Source: Cytophagales bacterium WSM2-2
Lineage (GTDB): Bacteria; Bacteroidota; Bacteroidia; Cytophagales; Cyclobacteriaceae
Reading direction: 5' to 3'
DNA: 64,000 nt
Assembly (NCBI GenBank): GCA_015472025.1
Contig: BNHL01000001.1
Coordinates: 2,081,501-2,145,500 of the forward strand
Positions 42,066-51,635 of this stretch are shown one piece after another. The stretch's first letter is position 1. Every line of letters begins with the position of its first letter. A program made the position numbers and the translations under genes. The notes below the pieces were generated by a model that did not search any database, was not told the DNA's origin, and saw nothing but the letters and a program-made list of their open reading frames with translations.

Positions 42066-43071
42066 TGGCTTGTCTCGACTGCACATCCACGGTGTAGCTG
42101 ACTACATATTCTCCTTCAAGTAACAACGTGACCACATACCGCCCTTTCGTTTTAAAGGCGTAGTCAATGCAATAAAATCCGTTTGTTTTCCGTGCGTGTG
42201 CAACTGAAATACTTGCCCTGCCTGGCTGAGTTATATACAATGCAGCTTTTTCAATGGAGGAGAATTTTGTTTCGAAGCAAAATGAAACAGTGTCAGCTTT
42301 GGTCGTTGTGATCTCAAAAATATCCGGAGTGAAGCGAGTTACACCGTGATTATAAGCTGCATAATAGATGAGCGGCCGATTGAGAAACTCCTGCATCGTT
42401 GGTTTCTTTTTCAAGAGTATCCATGAAGTATCTACCGGGTAGTGGTTGCGGACAAACAACTCTGGATCCGCCAGGAAATAAGCGTTGTTATACTTTTTGA
42501 CAAACTGTTGCTGTTCCAAATCAATTGCTCCACTCGACCAAGTAGGGTCGCACAAATACCATTGGTTGTTGAGTAGCACGGCATTCCACGAGTGATTGAC
42601 ATTACTCTGTTCTTTTACATTTGATTTTGCCGTACGTCCGTAGCCATTCACGATCACACAACGGATGCCCACGCGTGATGCAAGCTCCTTTACGAGATAT
42701 GCATATCCCGTACATACCGTCTGCTTTTCGAAATAGAGTTTCCTGAAAGTCTTTGCGGTAAATTTTTTACTCCAGGCTTTCAATTCGTCTCCACTGAGTT
42801 TTTTTCGCTTGCTGTCGTTCTCCAGAAAAAGGTTGTAGTCATTTGCAATGTTATTGCAGACCCAAACATAAATAGAACGGAATTTTTCCACGTCTGTCGG
42901 CAAAGGTTGAGTAAGCTTTTCGGACAGTCTGCCCAGGTCTTTAAGTGAGAGCCCGGCACAGGATGCTGCTACACTGTCGGCTCGATGAAAGTCAACGTTA
43001 GCGAAGCAAACCTGAGCCGGTAACTCATGGAATAATAGTACGAATAAAAACAGGCAAAAGAGTTTCTTCAT
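42031..43071 (-). CDS. Exported transglutaminase-like (cysteine protease fold) protein
   Basis: Starting at the ATG at 43071, the 346-residue product has a signal peptide (MKKLFCLFLFVLLFHELPA). The transglutaminase-like core has Cys in KQTVCTGYAYLVKELASRVGI (C120), His in SNVNHSWNAVLL (H160) and Asp in YLCDPTWSSGAI (D175), a complete triad. A C-terminal beta-sandwich follows (about 230-320). Bacterial relatives include peptidases and protein-processing enzymes; the substrate is unknown. It lies 9 bases after the Cys-rich membrane protein on the same strand, so they form an operon. Confidence 0.9.
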   Translation of the reverse strand: MKKLFCLFLFVLLFHELPAQVCFANVDFHRADSVAASCAGLSLKDLGRLSEKLTQPLPTDVEKFRSIYVWVCNNIANDYNLFLENDSKRKKLSGDELKAWSKKFTAKTFRKLYFEKQTVCTGYAYLVKELASRVGIRCVIVNGYGRTAKSNVKEQSNVNHSWNAVLLNNQWYLCDPTWSSGAIDLEQQQFVKKYNNAYFLADPELFVRNHYPVDTSWILLKKKPTMQEFLNRPLIYYAAYNHGVTRFTPDIFEITTTKADTVSFCFETKFSSIEKAALYITQPGRASISVAHARKTNGFYCIDYAFKTKGRYVVTLLLEGEYVVSYTVDVQSRQAIRPTQNLSQLK

Positions 43072-43079
43072 CGCACCTA

Positions 43080-43793
43080 TCAAAACAATGCCTTGACCTT
43101 GCTCCACAAGCGGTTAAACTTTGATTCTCTTTCGTACACCCCGGTCACAGCTACTTTGCCCATAACCTCAACATCACATTTGATGTCAACTGTGATCACT
43201 GCATCCATGTTCTTAGATGATACGAGGTATTCTTCGGGTTTGAATCCGATAAAAGTGAAGACAAGGACATCGCCTGCTTTCAATTTTTGAGGAAACTCGA
43301 ATTCACCTTTTTCATTTGAAACCGTGCCAACCGTTGTGCCCTTCAGTACAATATTTACGCCCCACATCTTTTCTCCAGTTTCATCTTTTACAACGCCTTT
43401 CACTGTAAATTCTTCCAGTGTCTCAGCCTGCACTTTGCTCTTTTCTTCTCGTCTTATTTCCGTGCCTGGCTTTGGATTGATATTTTGAGTGAAGGCAGGT
43501 CTGCTCACAAGCATCAGCAACAGTCCGACTGCCGCAGCTTTGAATAAACCGAAACCAGGTTGGATTTTAGGTGGTGCTGAGATTGAATACGTTCTCAACT
43601 GATCCGGCCTGAATCGTCCGCAGGTATTCTGAGGTTTGTTGTTGATGAACGCGAGAATTGCTGCATCGCTCATCTCAGTAAAATCAATTACTGTTTTCTG
43701 ACATGAGGTGCAGAATCCGCCTTTGGGTGTGTGGGTAAAGCTGCTCCATTTTTCTGCACATGGCTCAGCGATGTTTAAAGTAAAAGCTTTCAT
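43080..43793 (-). CDS. Membrane protein with Cys-rich N-terminus and carboxypeptidase-regulatory-like domain
   Basis: A 237-residue protein. The N-terminal 65 residues are probably cytosolic and carry a metal-binding pattern: EPCAEKWSSF, FCTSCQKTVIDFTEMSD and CGRF. A membrane helix follows (about 83-99, LFKAAAVGLLLMLVSR). The extracytoplasmic part holds a carboxypeptidase-regulatory-like beta-sandwich (FTVKGVVKDETGEKMWGVNIVLKGTTVGTVSNEKGEFEF). This order suggests passing a signal or anchoring between cytosol and envelope; the function is not known. It is the first gene of the operon with the transglutaminase-like protein. Confidence 0.8.
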   Translation of the reverse strand: MKAFTLNIAEPCAEKWSSFTHTPKGGFCTSCQKTVIDFTEMSDAAILAFINNKPQNTCGRFRPDQLRTYSISAPPKIQPGFGLFKAAAVGLLLMLVSRPAFTQNINPKPGTEIRREEKSKVQAETLEEFTVKGVVKDETGEKMWGVNIVLKGTTVGTVSNEKGEFEFPQKLKAGDVLVFTFIGFKPEEYLVSSKNMDAVITVDIKCDVEVMGKVAVTGVYERESKFNRLWSKVKALF

Positions 43794-44009
43794 AGGTATT
43801 AAGTTTTATTTAATGCTGAGATGCGCCATCACGTGGAATTCCATAAAACACCGGAAGATTTTTCGAAAAAGGAGGAGGGTGCAAAGTGGAATTGACGGCA
43901 TGAAAAACGCTCATCAGTAATTTTGATGATTCCTCACCTCCGGAGGCGAAGGAGCTATTATCAAAATTTTATCCTGATAATCAACGCCTTACGAGTTTTT
44001 TATAAAACA

Positions 44010-44043
44010 TTGTTATTAAAATGAACACTGTTCAGTAACTTTG
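44010..44043 (+). promoter_or_regulatory. Promoter of the TetR gene with embedded operator
   Basis: TTG at 44010-44012 and TAACTTTG at 44036-44043 (23 bp apart) form a Bacteroidota promoter. Between them, TGAACACTGTTCA at 44022-44034 is a perfect 13-bp palindrome. A repressor bound there would block the promoter. The ATG is 20 bases after the -7 box. Confidence 0.65.
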
Positions 44044-44063
44044 CCCGTATAAGCACAAAAGTT

Positions 44064-44675
44064 ATGGGCGTAAAAGAAAGAAAAGAACGAGACCGCCAGG
44101 AGATGCGCGAAACCATTCTCCAATCAGCGCATCAGCTCTTCGTTGATAAGGGGTTTGATGACGTGAGCATACGCAACATTGCTGAAGCCATTGAGTACAG
44201 CCCAGCTACTATCTACCTGTACTTCAAAGACAAAAACGAGATTTTCTATGCACTCCATGGAGAGGCATTCAAAAAATTCAACGAGTTCATGTCTGACCTC
44301 GCCACCGTTAAAGATCCGTTCAAGCGACTGATCAAAATGGGTGAGCACTACATGGATTTCACTTTCAAGTTTCCGAAGTACTATGACATCATGTTCATCA
44401 TGCAGGCTCCCATGGATTGCAACAAGGATTCGGATGAGTGGAAAGAAGGAGAGAGCGCACACTGTCAATTGGAAAACCTGGTGAAAGAGTGCCAGGAGCA
44501 AGGCTATTTCAAAAACAAGGATTACAAAACACTTTCATTTTTGATCTGGAGCACGATGCACGGCATGTGTTCATTGGCTTTGCGTGATCGATTGAAAATT
44601 TATGAGGAGGCTGAGCGTGCAAAAATGGTCGACAAGTCATTCAAGATGTTGAAGCAAATTCTTTCTGAGCTATAA
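44064..44675 (+). CDS. TetR/AcrR-family repressor
   Basis: A 203-residue regulator. The N-terminal helix-turn-helix is canonical: RETILQSAHQLFVDKGFDDVSIRNIAEAIEYSPATIYLYFKDKNEIFYAL (about 14-63). The remaining all-helical region forms the ligand and dimer domain. TetR proteins next to pump genes usually repress them until a toxic ligand binds. Two related palindromes, one in its own promoter (44022-44034) and one before the TolC-like gene (44695-44718), fit self-regulation and control of the RND operon that follows 43 bases downstream. Confidence 0.95.
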   Translation: MGVKERKERDRQEMRETILQSAHQLFVDKGFDDVSIRNIAEAIEYSPATIYLYFKDKNEIFYALHGEAFKKFNEFMSDLATVKDPFKRLIKMGEHYMDFTFKFPKYYDIMFIMQAPMDCNKDSDEWKEGESAHCQLENLVKECQEQGYFKNKDYKTLSFLIWSTMHGMCSLALRDRLKIYEEAERAKMVDKSFKMLKQILSEL

Positions 44676-44694
44676 TTTTTTTTTATCCCAATAC

Positions 44695-44718
44695 TAAACA
44701 CTGTTAAGTCTTTTAACA
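44695..44718 (+). promoter_or_regulatory. Second candidate TetR operator, before the efflux operon
   Basis: TAAACACTGTTAA at 44695-44707 shares the core AACACTGTT with the palindrome at 44022-44034. It overlaps a second symmetry, TGTTAA/TTAACA (44702-44718), that ends at the ATG of the TolC-like gene. The repeated core suggests the same regulator binds here. Confidence 0.55.
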
Positions 44719-46086
44719 ATGAAAACCAAAGTTCTCTTCTTAATCATGGTCAGCGCGTGCACGCTGGCCCGCGCGCAAAGTCCTGTATTGGATGCCTACA
44801 TTCAACAGGGATTGAAAGACAACCTGCAATTGCAGCAAGAGCAATTGAACTATGAGCGAAGTATGGAAAATCTGGCGCAGGCGAAGGCGCTTTTTCTTCC
44901 CTACATCGGTGCCAATGCCTCCTATCAAATTGCCGATGGTGGCCGGAAGATCTCTATTCCTGTGGGTGACCTGGTAAATCCGGTTTATGCCAACTTAAAC
45001 CAGATCAACAGCGTGCTTAACCCGGCTGCCCCGCAGTACCCGATGATCAGCAACCAGACTACCAATTTCCTGGCTACCAACTTTCACGATACGAAGGTGC
45101 GTGTGATTCAGCCGCTCTTTAATCCTGAAATTTATTTTAACTATAAAGCGCAAAAAGAACTGACTACTGTACAGCAAGCACAGAAGAAAGCATACGAAAA
45201 CCAGTTGAAGTACGAAATCACGTCAGCGTACTATCAATATCTCCAAACCGATCAGGCGCTTCGCATTTTGAATAATACACACACTTTACTTCGGGAGTTG
45301 CTGAAGATCAACCAGTCTTTCGTAGCTAACGCTAAAGCAACGAAAGATGTCGTACTCAATGCAGAATACGAACTCAACAAAACAGAACAACAAATAGCCG
45401 ATAACGAGAAGAACCACCAGGTAGCACAATCCTATTTCAATTTTCTCCTCAACCGCGAGTTGAATGCATCTATCATTCGTGATTCAACGCTTGCAGTTCC
45501 CGCCAACGAACAACAAAATATCTCTTCACTTACCAATACGGCATTGCAACAGCGGCAGGAAATTCAACAACTGCAAGGCGGTCTTCGTGCCGGCCAGCAG
45601 GCGATTGGTCTCAGCAAAGGCAATGCATTCCTTCCTAAGATCAATGCGGTTGGTGATATCGGTTACCAGGGCTTTGAGTATAAATTCAATAGCGATCAGC
45701 AATACTGGCTGGTTCAGTTTGGATTGACTTGGGACATCTTCAAAGGCGGTGAAAAGCGCGCACGTACTCAACAAGCCCGCATCGACTACCAGGTGACGGA
45801 AAACAAAATGGCACAGCTGAAAAAGCAAATTGAGTTGCAGGTAATTCAGGCACACTATGAAATGGAAGCGGCCAGGCAAACTTTCAAAGCATCGCAGAGC
45901 GGAGTGAAGAGCGCAGAAAGATCTTTTCAAATCATTCGCGCCAAGTACAATGAAGGTCAGGCCATCCTTCTTGAGTACCTCGATGCCCAAAACAAATACA
46001 CCATCGCGCAATTAACGAATTCGATTAACCAATATGAGCTGCTGCGCAAGGCAGCGGCTTTGCAAAAGACCATTAACAACCTTTAA
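44719..46086 (+). CDS. TolC-family outer-membrane efflux channel, second system
   Basis: A 455-residue outer-membrane channel with a signal peptide (MKTKVLFLIMVSACTLARA, then QSP). Long coiled helices and short barrel strands form two TolC repeats; LDAYIQQGLKDNLQLQQEQLNYER opens the first, and YWLVQFGLTWDIFKGGEKRAR marks the second barrel hairpin. The conserved EYLDAQNKYTIAQL near the end is typical. It is the first gene of the operon TolC, adaptor, permease, in a different order from the first RND operon. The adaptor follows after 9 bases. Confidence 0.94.
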   Translation: MKTKVLFLIMVSACTLARAQSPVLDAYIQQGLKDNLQLQQEQLNYERSMENLAQAKALFLPYIGANASYQIADGGRKISIPVGDLVNPVYANLNQINSVLNPAAPQYPMISNQTTNFLATNFHDTKVRVIQPLFNPEIYFNYKAQKELTTVQQAQKKAYENQLKYEITSAYYQYLQTDQALRILNNTHTLLRELLKINQSFVANAKATKDVVLNAEYELNKTEQQIADNEKNHQVAQSYFNFLLNRELNASIIRDSTLAVPANEQQNISSLTNTALQQRQEIQQLQGGLRAGQQAIGLSKGNAFLPKINAVGDIGYQGFEYKFNSDQQYWLVQFGLTWDIFKGGEKRARTQQARIDYQVTENKMAQLKKQIELQVIQAHYEMEAARQTFKASQSGVKSAERSFQIIRAKYNEGQAILLEYLDAQNKYTIAQLTNSINQYELLRKAAALQKTINNL

Positions 46087-46095
46087 TACCTTCAT

Positions 46096-47151
46096 ATGAA
46101 AAAAGTATTATTCACTTTGCTTCTGCCTGCCGTGATTGGCGTTTTGCAGAGCTGCAGCAAAAAAGAAAAAGAAGAGGCTTCAGCCATTGACGAATCTGCC
46201 GTTGCTATCAAACTGACTCCTGTTCAGACAGTCGATTATAGTTTGCCAGTAATTAGCTCCGGTTTGATCAGCACCGAAACGGAATCGAAACTTTCGTTTA
46301 AGATCGGTGGGATCATTTCAAAGATCTATGTGAAGGAAGGTGAATCGGTGACGCAAGGTCAGGTGCTGGCATCACTCGACCTTACCGAGATTGATGCGCA
46401 AGTTGCCCAGTCGAAAAACAATTTTGAGAAGACACAGCGTGATCTCGAACGCGGGAAAAAATTGCTGAAAGATTCGGCAGCCACGCTTGAGCAGATTCAG
46501 AACCTCACCACGGCATTCAATGTAGCCGAAGAGGGTTTCCGCATAGCTTCATTCAACCGTCAGTTTGCAACTATCCGTGCCAATATTTCAGGTAAAGTGA
46601 TCAGGAAGTTCGGAAACGAAGGTGAACTGGCCGGGCCGGGAGTGCCAGTGCTCATTGTTAACTCGGCTGCTCAAAATGACTGGATCGTAAAAATCGGTTT
46701 GCCTGATGTAGACTGGGTGCGGGTGAAGAAAGGAGATCAGGCAAAAATTACTACTGATGCATACCCAGGCGAGATTTTGAATGGAGAACTAACAGTGATC
46801 AACGAAGGATCGGATGCTATTAGTGGCCTTTACCAGGCGGAGGTTCGAGTGAAACCCGGAACCAAAAAGCTGGCTTCAGGCCTCTTTGCCAAAGTAGAGA
46901 TAGCGCCATCAGCAAAAAGGAAATTGCAAACTGTTCCCATCGAAGCCATTGTGGAAGGCCAGGGAAAAAATGCATTTGTGTTTGTGGTGAATGGAGACAA
47001 GAGATCTGTTCGTAAACTTCCAATCGTTGTGGCCTACCTCGAAAATCAGAAGGCCTTTGTGTCAGCGGGACTTGATGCTGTGAGTGAAGTAATTTCTGCT
47101 GGCTCCGCATTTCTCACGGAAAACAGCACAGTAAAAATCGATCAACAATAA
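46096..47151 (+). CDS. RND efflux periplasmic adaptor, second system
   Basis: A 351-residue lipoprotein (GVLQSC, lipid Cys at 20). It has the split barrel-sandwich (LSFKIGGIISKIYVKEGESVTQGQVLASL and FATIRANISGKVIRKFGNEGELAG) around a helical hairpin, a beta-barrel (ASGLFAKVEIAPSAKR) and a membrane-proximal domain. It joins the permease to the TolC-like channel encoded on either side, with gaps of 9 and 10 bases. Confidence 0.94.
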   Translation: MKKVLFTLLLPAVIGVLQSCSKKEKEEASAIDESAVAIKLTPVQTVDYSLPVISSGLISTETESKLSFKIGGIISKIYVKEGESVTQGQVLASLDLTEIDAQVAQSKNNFEKTQRDLERGKKLLKDSAATLEQIQNLTTAFNVAEEGFRIASFNRQFATIRANISGKVIRKFGNEGELAGPGVPVLIVNSAAQNDWIVKIGLPDVDWVRVKKGDQAKITTDAYPGEILNGELTVINEGSDAISGLYQAEVRVKPGTKKLASGLFAKVEIAPSAKRKLQTVPIEAIVEGQGKNAFVFVVNGDKRSVRKLPIVVAYLENQKAFVSAGLDAVSEVISAGSAFLTENSTVKIDQQ

Positions 47152-47161
47152 TATTCCGGTT

Positions 47162-50100
47162 ATGAAGATCACCGAATTCTCAGTTAAAAACTGGCAGTTT
47201 ACCCTCATCATTTTTATTTTGTTACTGGCATTGGGTTTCAATTCCCTGATGAACATGCCGCGTGGTGAAGATCCTGAAACAACAGCGCCTTCATTTGTAG
47301 TCATTGTCATCTACCCGGGTACCAGCCCCATCGATATGGAGAAACTGGTGGTGGACCCGATGGAAAAAAGGTTCAATGAACTGGATAACATCAAGCGCCT
47401 GGTTTCTGATGTGAACGATGGTCTTGCCACTGTTCGGGTTGATTACAAACATGAAATGGATGCCGATGAAAAATACCAGGAAATTGTTCGCGAGGTCAAT
47501 GCACTTCGCGGAGAGTTGCCCCAGGATATTTTTGATATCAAGATCTTAAAATTCTCTTCTACAGATGTGAGCATTTTGCAAATGGCTCTCGTCTCCGAAA
47601 CGGCCCCTTATCACGAATTGCAAAAACAAGTGGAGGCACTCGAAGACCGACTTGAAAAAATAAAAAGCCTTAAGAAAATCGAAACCCACGGGTACCCGGA
47701 ACAGATGGTTCGTGTTTCACTGAATATTGAAAAACTGGCGCAACAACGCATCCCTTTGAATGCGGTGATCGGGGCATTGCAAAGCGAAAATGCAAATATT
47801 CCGGGAGGAAGTATTCAGATGGATACGAGGAGATTCAATATCAAGACGAGTGGAGAATACAAGGACATCAATGAAATCAAGAATACCATTGTCTTTTCCA
47901 CAAATGGAAAAATTGTATATCTGAAGGATGTAGCTGAAGTAGAAAGCGTATATCAGGATGAATCTCATCTCGTGCGCCTGAATGGGTTTCGAAGTGTGCT
48001 GCTGACGGCCGCGCAGAAAGATGGTCAGAATATTTACCAGGTAGGAGACCAGATTACACCAGTACTGGATCAGTTTGAAAAAGAACTGCCGGCTAATATT
48101 AAAATGGTGAAGAACTTTGAACAGGCGAAGAGTGTGCAGAAGCGATTGAGTCGTTTCGCTAAAGACTTTGCGATAGCCATTTTGCTGGTATCCGTAACAC
48201 TTTTGCCTTTGGGTACTCGCGCAGCATTGGTGGTCATGATCTCTATTCCACTTTCGATTTTCACAGGACTATTCTTGCTTGATTTTCTCGGATACTCGAT
48301 CAATCAGTTGAGTATTGTAGGTCTTATCGTGGCGCTTGGAATCCTCGTTGACGACTCGATTGTGGTCATCGAAAATATTGAGCGCTACCTTCGAGCTGGA
48401 AAAACGAAACGTGAGGCGTCCATTGAGGCAACCAAACAAATCGGCCTTGCAGTGTTGGGTTGTACCGCAACACTAATCCTTTCATTTTTGCCACTCGTGT
48501 TTCTTCCGGAGCAAGCGGGCGACTTTATCCGAAGCCTGCCTATGGCCGTGATCATGACAGTGCTTGCTTCGTTGTTCGTATCGATTACTATCGTTCCATT
48601 TTTATCAAGTCGTTTATTGAAAGCGCACACTTCCAAGGAAGGAAACATCTTCTTGCGTGCGCTGAAAAAAGTAATCAGTGGCACTTACACCAAAGTACTG
48701 CACTGGTCGTTGCGGCATCCCTGGGTGACATTAAGCCTTGCGCTTGTTTTATTTGTCGGAAGCCTTATGCTTTTCCCCGTAGTAGGATTCAGCCTGTTCC
48801 CGAAATCGGAGAAACCTCAATTCCTCATAAATATTCAGGCACCCAATAGCACTAGTATTTATGAAACCGATCGTGTGGCGCGTTATGTAGAGAGTGAGTT
48901 GAAAAAAGAAAAGGACATCTCTTACTTTACTACAAACGTAGGGAAAGGGAATCCCCGAATTTACTACAACGTCATTGCACGAAGTGAGTCACCTAATTTC
49001 GCCCAATTCTATGTACAGCTTAATAATCTGACACCAGAACAGAAAACTAAGCTGATTGACAAACTGCGCGAGAAATTCTTCTACTATCCGAATGCAAAAA
49101 TTGAGGTAAAAGATTTTGAACAAGGTCCTCCGCTCGAAGCACCTATTGCATTGAGATTGTTTGGCGAAAACCTAGACACCCTCCGGAAGATTTCGATGGA
49201 TGTGGAACAGATTCTCAAGAAGACCGCAGGAACAATTTATGTCAACAATCCGCTGGCAAACCAGCAAACAGATTTACGCGTAAAAATTAACAAGGAAAAA
49301 GCGGGGCAATTAGGTGTGGCCATCAGTGACATCGATAAAGTGGTGAGACTTGGTGTGGCCGGCTTTAATGTTGGAAAATTTACCCCCGGTGAAGGCCAGG
49401 ATGAAATCAATATTAATGTGACTTTGCCACGAGGAAAATACACTACCTATGATGTTTTCGATAAGCTCTATATCAATTCATTCTCAGGCCAGGCTATTCC
49501 ATTAAAGCAATTGGCTACCATCGAATTTGAAACCTCACCGAACCTCGTCCGTCACTTTGACAAAGGAAGATTTTCAACTGTTACAGCTTTTGTTAAGAGC
49601 GGGTACCTCTATGAGAATGTGACGAATGAAGTGTTAAAGAAACTGGACAAATTCCCATTCCCGCAAGGATACCGCTATGTTGCTGCAGGAGAAGTTGAAA
49701 ACAAGCAAGAGTCTTTCGGTGGTTTGGGTACCATCATCCTGATCACGGTGTTTGGATTCATTGCCGTACTTGTACTTGAATTTGGAAACTTCAAAAGTAC
49801 TTTGATTGTGTTGTCCGTTATCCCGCTCGGCATCATCGGAGCCATTTCAATGCTCTTCATCACGAGCAACCCCATGTCTTTTGTAGCTGTGATCGGATTG
49901 ATTGCACTTGTTGGTATTGAGGTGAAAAACTCAATTTTATTGGTCGACTTTACACATCAGCTTCGTGAACGCGGGGTGCCACTGGATGAGGCAATCGAAC
50001 ATGCAGGTGAAATTCGTTTCGTTCCGATTGTGCTGACTTCACTTACTGCGATTGGCGGATTGATTCCGTTAGCGATCGAAGGAAATCCGTTGTACTCCCC

Positions 50101-50236
50101 CCTTGCCCTGGTGATTATCGGAGGGTTGATCAGTTCTACGTTGCTTTCACGATTGGTGACCCCCGTCATGTACAAATTGCTTCCTCCAAAAGTTGAGGTG
50201 ATTGGAGAGCAACCGGGAGATATTCCATTGGAATAA
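47162..50236 (+). CDS. RND efflux permease, second system
   Basis: A 1024-residue inner-membrane antiporter with twelve helices. Seen are the N-terminal helix NWQFTLIIFILLLALGFNSL, the TM4 Asp pair in VALGILVDDSIVVIENIERY, the TM10 Lys in IALVGIEVKNSILLVDFTHQLRERG, and large periplasmic loops. It is clearly diverged from the first permease in the window: its loop after TM1 begins NMPRGEDPETTAPSF, a variant seen in AcrB-like proteins of unassigned substrate. It is the last gene of the TetR-controlled operon. Confidence 0.95.
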   Translation: MKITEFSVKNWQFTLIIFILLLALGFNSLMNMPRGEDPETTAPSFVVIVIYPGTSPIDMEKLVVDPMEKRFNELDNIKRLVSDVNDGLATVRVDYKHEMDADEKYQEIVREVNALRGELPQDIFDIKILKFSSTDVSILQMALVSETAPYHELQKQVEALEDRLEKIKSLKKIETHGYPEQMVRVSLNIEKLAQQRIPLNAVIGALQSENANIPGGSIQMDTRRFNIKTSGEYKDINEIKNTIVFSTNGKIVYLKDVAEVESVYQDESHLVRLNGFRSVLLTAAQKDGQNIYQVGDQITPVLDQFEKELPANIKMVKNFEQAKSVQKRLSRFAKDFAIAILLVSVTLLPLGTRAALVVMISIPLSIFTGLFLLDFLGYSINQLSIVGLIVALGILVDDSIVVIENIERYLRAGKTKREASIEATKQIGLAVLGCTATLILSFLPLVFLPEQAGDFIRSLPMAVIMTVLASLFVSITIVPFLSSRLLKAHTSKEGNIFLRALKKVISGTYTKVLHWSLRHPWVTLSLALVLFVGSLMLFPVVGFSLFPKSEKPQFLINIQAPNSTSIYETDRVARYVESELKKEKDISYFTTNVGKGNPRIYYNVIARSESPNFAQFYVQLNNLTPEQKTKLIDKLREKFFYYPNAKIEVKDFEQGPPLEAPIALRLFGENLDTLRKISMDVEQILKKTAGTIYVNNPLANQQTDLRVKINKEKAGQLGVAISDIDKVVRLGVAGFNVGKFTPGEGQDEININVTLPRGKYTTYDVFDKLYINSFSGQAIPLKQLATIEFETSPNLVRHFDKGRFSTVTAFVKSGYLYENVTNEVLKKLDKFPFPQGYRYVAAGEVENKQESFGGLGTIILITVFGFIAVLVLEFGNFKSTLIVLSVIPLGIIGAISMLFITSNPMSFVAVIGLIALVGIEVKNSILLVDFTHQLRERGVPLDEAIEHAGEIRFVPIVLTSLTAIGGLIPLAIEGNPLYSPLALVIIGGLISSTLLSRLVTPVMYKLLPPKVEVIGEQPGDIPLE

Positions 50237-50251
50237 ATTGCATAAAAAAGA

Positions 50252-50302
50252 GGGGCCTGCTATTTCAATTCAACAACCCCGAAGAAAAGAATAGCGGCCC
50301 CC
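50252..50302 (-). terminator. Probable terminator of the small minus-strand gene
   Basis: GGGGCC(T)GCTATT at 50252-50264 pairs with AATAGCGGCCCC at 50290-50301 with one bulged T and a 25-nt loop. On the minus strand it is followed by CTTTTTTATG, so it fits the end of the gene at 50356. The loop is long, which lowers confidence. Confidence 0.5.
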
Positions 50303-50355
50303 GAAAAAAAACCATTATAACCCGTAGACTTAGAAAAACTCGTTCACTCTTTTTT

Positions 50356-50736
50356 TCAGAGTTGGCTCTCCAACTCTTCAGTTGCTTCGAATTCCTGATA
50401 ACGATCATCGTTCGAAGCGAATGCGCAAGCCATGATCAAGGCACCTCCCTTGACGGAAATGGCTCGAGATCCGGCAGCTTGATTCTTTAGGATAATTTTC
50501 GTGATGGCCTTTTGCTCAAAGGCTTCTTTGCCGAGAGCTTCATCACAAACCCTGATTATGGCACTGGAAATAATAAAAGCCCCTCTCGCATCGGAACACA
50601 AGATGGCTTCGAGATCGCTTATAAATGATTCGACATCAAGCTCGATCTTCAGGTGTTTTCCATAAGATCCCTTGATTCGCCTTTCCGCAAATGCGAAATC
50701 CAGATTGGCAATCGCTTGTTCTTCTTTTAGCCCCAT
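50356..50736 (-). CDS. Small soluble protein, unknown function
   Basis: A 126-residue acidic protein (ending EATEELESQL) without signal peptide or membrane segment. The middle (IELDVESFISDLEAILCSDARGAFIISSAIIRVCDEALG) and the Gly-rich SRAISVKGGALIMACAF suggest a small alpha/beta domain. I recognise no family. It is monocistronic, convergent with the second RND operon, and separated from the LytTR pair by 146 bases. Confidence 0.65.
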   Translation of the reverse strand: MGLKEEQAIANLDFAFAERRIKGSYGKHLKIELDVESFISDLEAILCSDARGAFIISSAIIRVCDEALGKEAFEQKAITKIILKNQAAGSRAISVKGGALIMACAFASNDDRYQEFEATEELESQL

Positions 50737-50882
50737 AAACTATAAAACGACTAAGTTTTCCGAAATCTTGGAAAACATCCTGTCCTTTTACATTGGAACT
50801 TATCAAATGGAGTTATTTACTGAGCTAAATAGTCAGTTCAATGATCGATCACGTTAGCAAATGAGACCGGGAGCAATAATAA

Positions 50883-51635
50883 CTACACTACTTTCTTCCT
50901 GATCTGCTTGGCATAAGTACGGCTGACCGGAAAGCTCTTCCCGCTTTGCATCTTCACCACCATACCTCCGTTGAAGTGCCTCTCGATCTCCTTCAGGTAA
51001 TTAATGTTGACGATGGTGGACCGGTGGACCCGAATGAACTTATCAGGGTTCATGAGCTCCTCCAATTTTCCAATACCCGAAGAACTTACGAATTGGTCAC
51101 CCTTGGTTGTGATGATGGTATAGTCGCCTGAAGCTTCAAGGTGGAGGATTTCATCCACAGGAAGACTGAATAGCTTTTCAGATTTTTGAACAAAAATATG
51201 TGACTCATATGTACCTCTGACACGAGGTGGACGCATACTTCCCAGCAAATCTTCAATGTTTCCTGATTCGGTCTTCTTGCGTTTCAATGCACGTTCTACA
51301 CCTTGCTTAAATCTTTCCAAATCCAAAGGCTTGAGTAAATAGTCAACGGCATTTTTTTCAAAAGCCTGAATCGCGTACTGATCATATGCCGTGACAAAGA
51401 CTACATACGGCTCATGCACAATATCATCGAGCACGTCAAAGCCATTCATGCCAGGCATTTGAACGTCCAGGAAAAGCAAGTCAGGCTTGTGTTTGTCAAT
51501 CAGGGTCACAGCGTCAGTACCATTGGCTGCCTCTCCTACTAATTCGATATCCGGAAATGCCTCGAGGTATTCGGTCAGAAGTTCACGCGCGAGTTTTTCA
51601 TCATCGACTATTACACATGTTGTTTTGTTGCTCAT
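50883..51635 (-). CDS. LytTR-family response regulator, second pair
   Basis: A 250-residue regulator with a receiver domain (acidic pocket VDDE, phosphoacceptor D57 in LLFLDVQMPGMNGFDVL, switch Lys K102 in YLLKPL) and a C-terminal LytTR domain (about 150-250). The latter has IFVQKSEKLFSLPVDEILHLEASGDYTIITT, IRVHRSTIVNINYLKEIERHFNGGMVVKM and PVSRTYAKQIRKKVV. It overlaps the sensor kinase gene by 4 bases, so the two are translationally coupled. It is a paralogue of the regulator at 35167-35883. Confidence 0.95.
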   Translation of the reverse strand: MSNKTTCVIVDDEKLARELLTEYLEAFPDIELVGEAANGTDAVTLIDKHKPDLLFLDVQMPGMNGFDVLDDIVHEPYVVFVTAYDQYAIQAFEKNAVDYLLKPLDLERFKQGVERALKRKKTESGNIEDLLGSMRPPRVRGTYESHIFVQKSEKLFSLPVDEILHLEASGDYTIITTKGDQFVSSSGIGKLEELMNPDKFIRVHRSTIVNINYLKEIERHFNGGMVVKMQSGKSFPVSRTYAKQIRKKVV

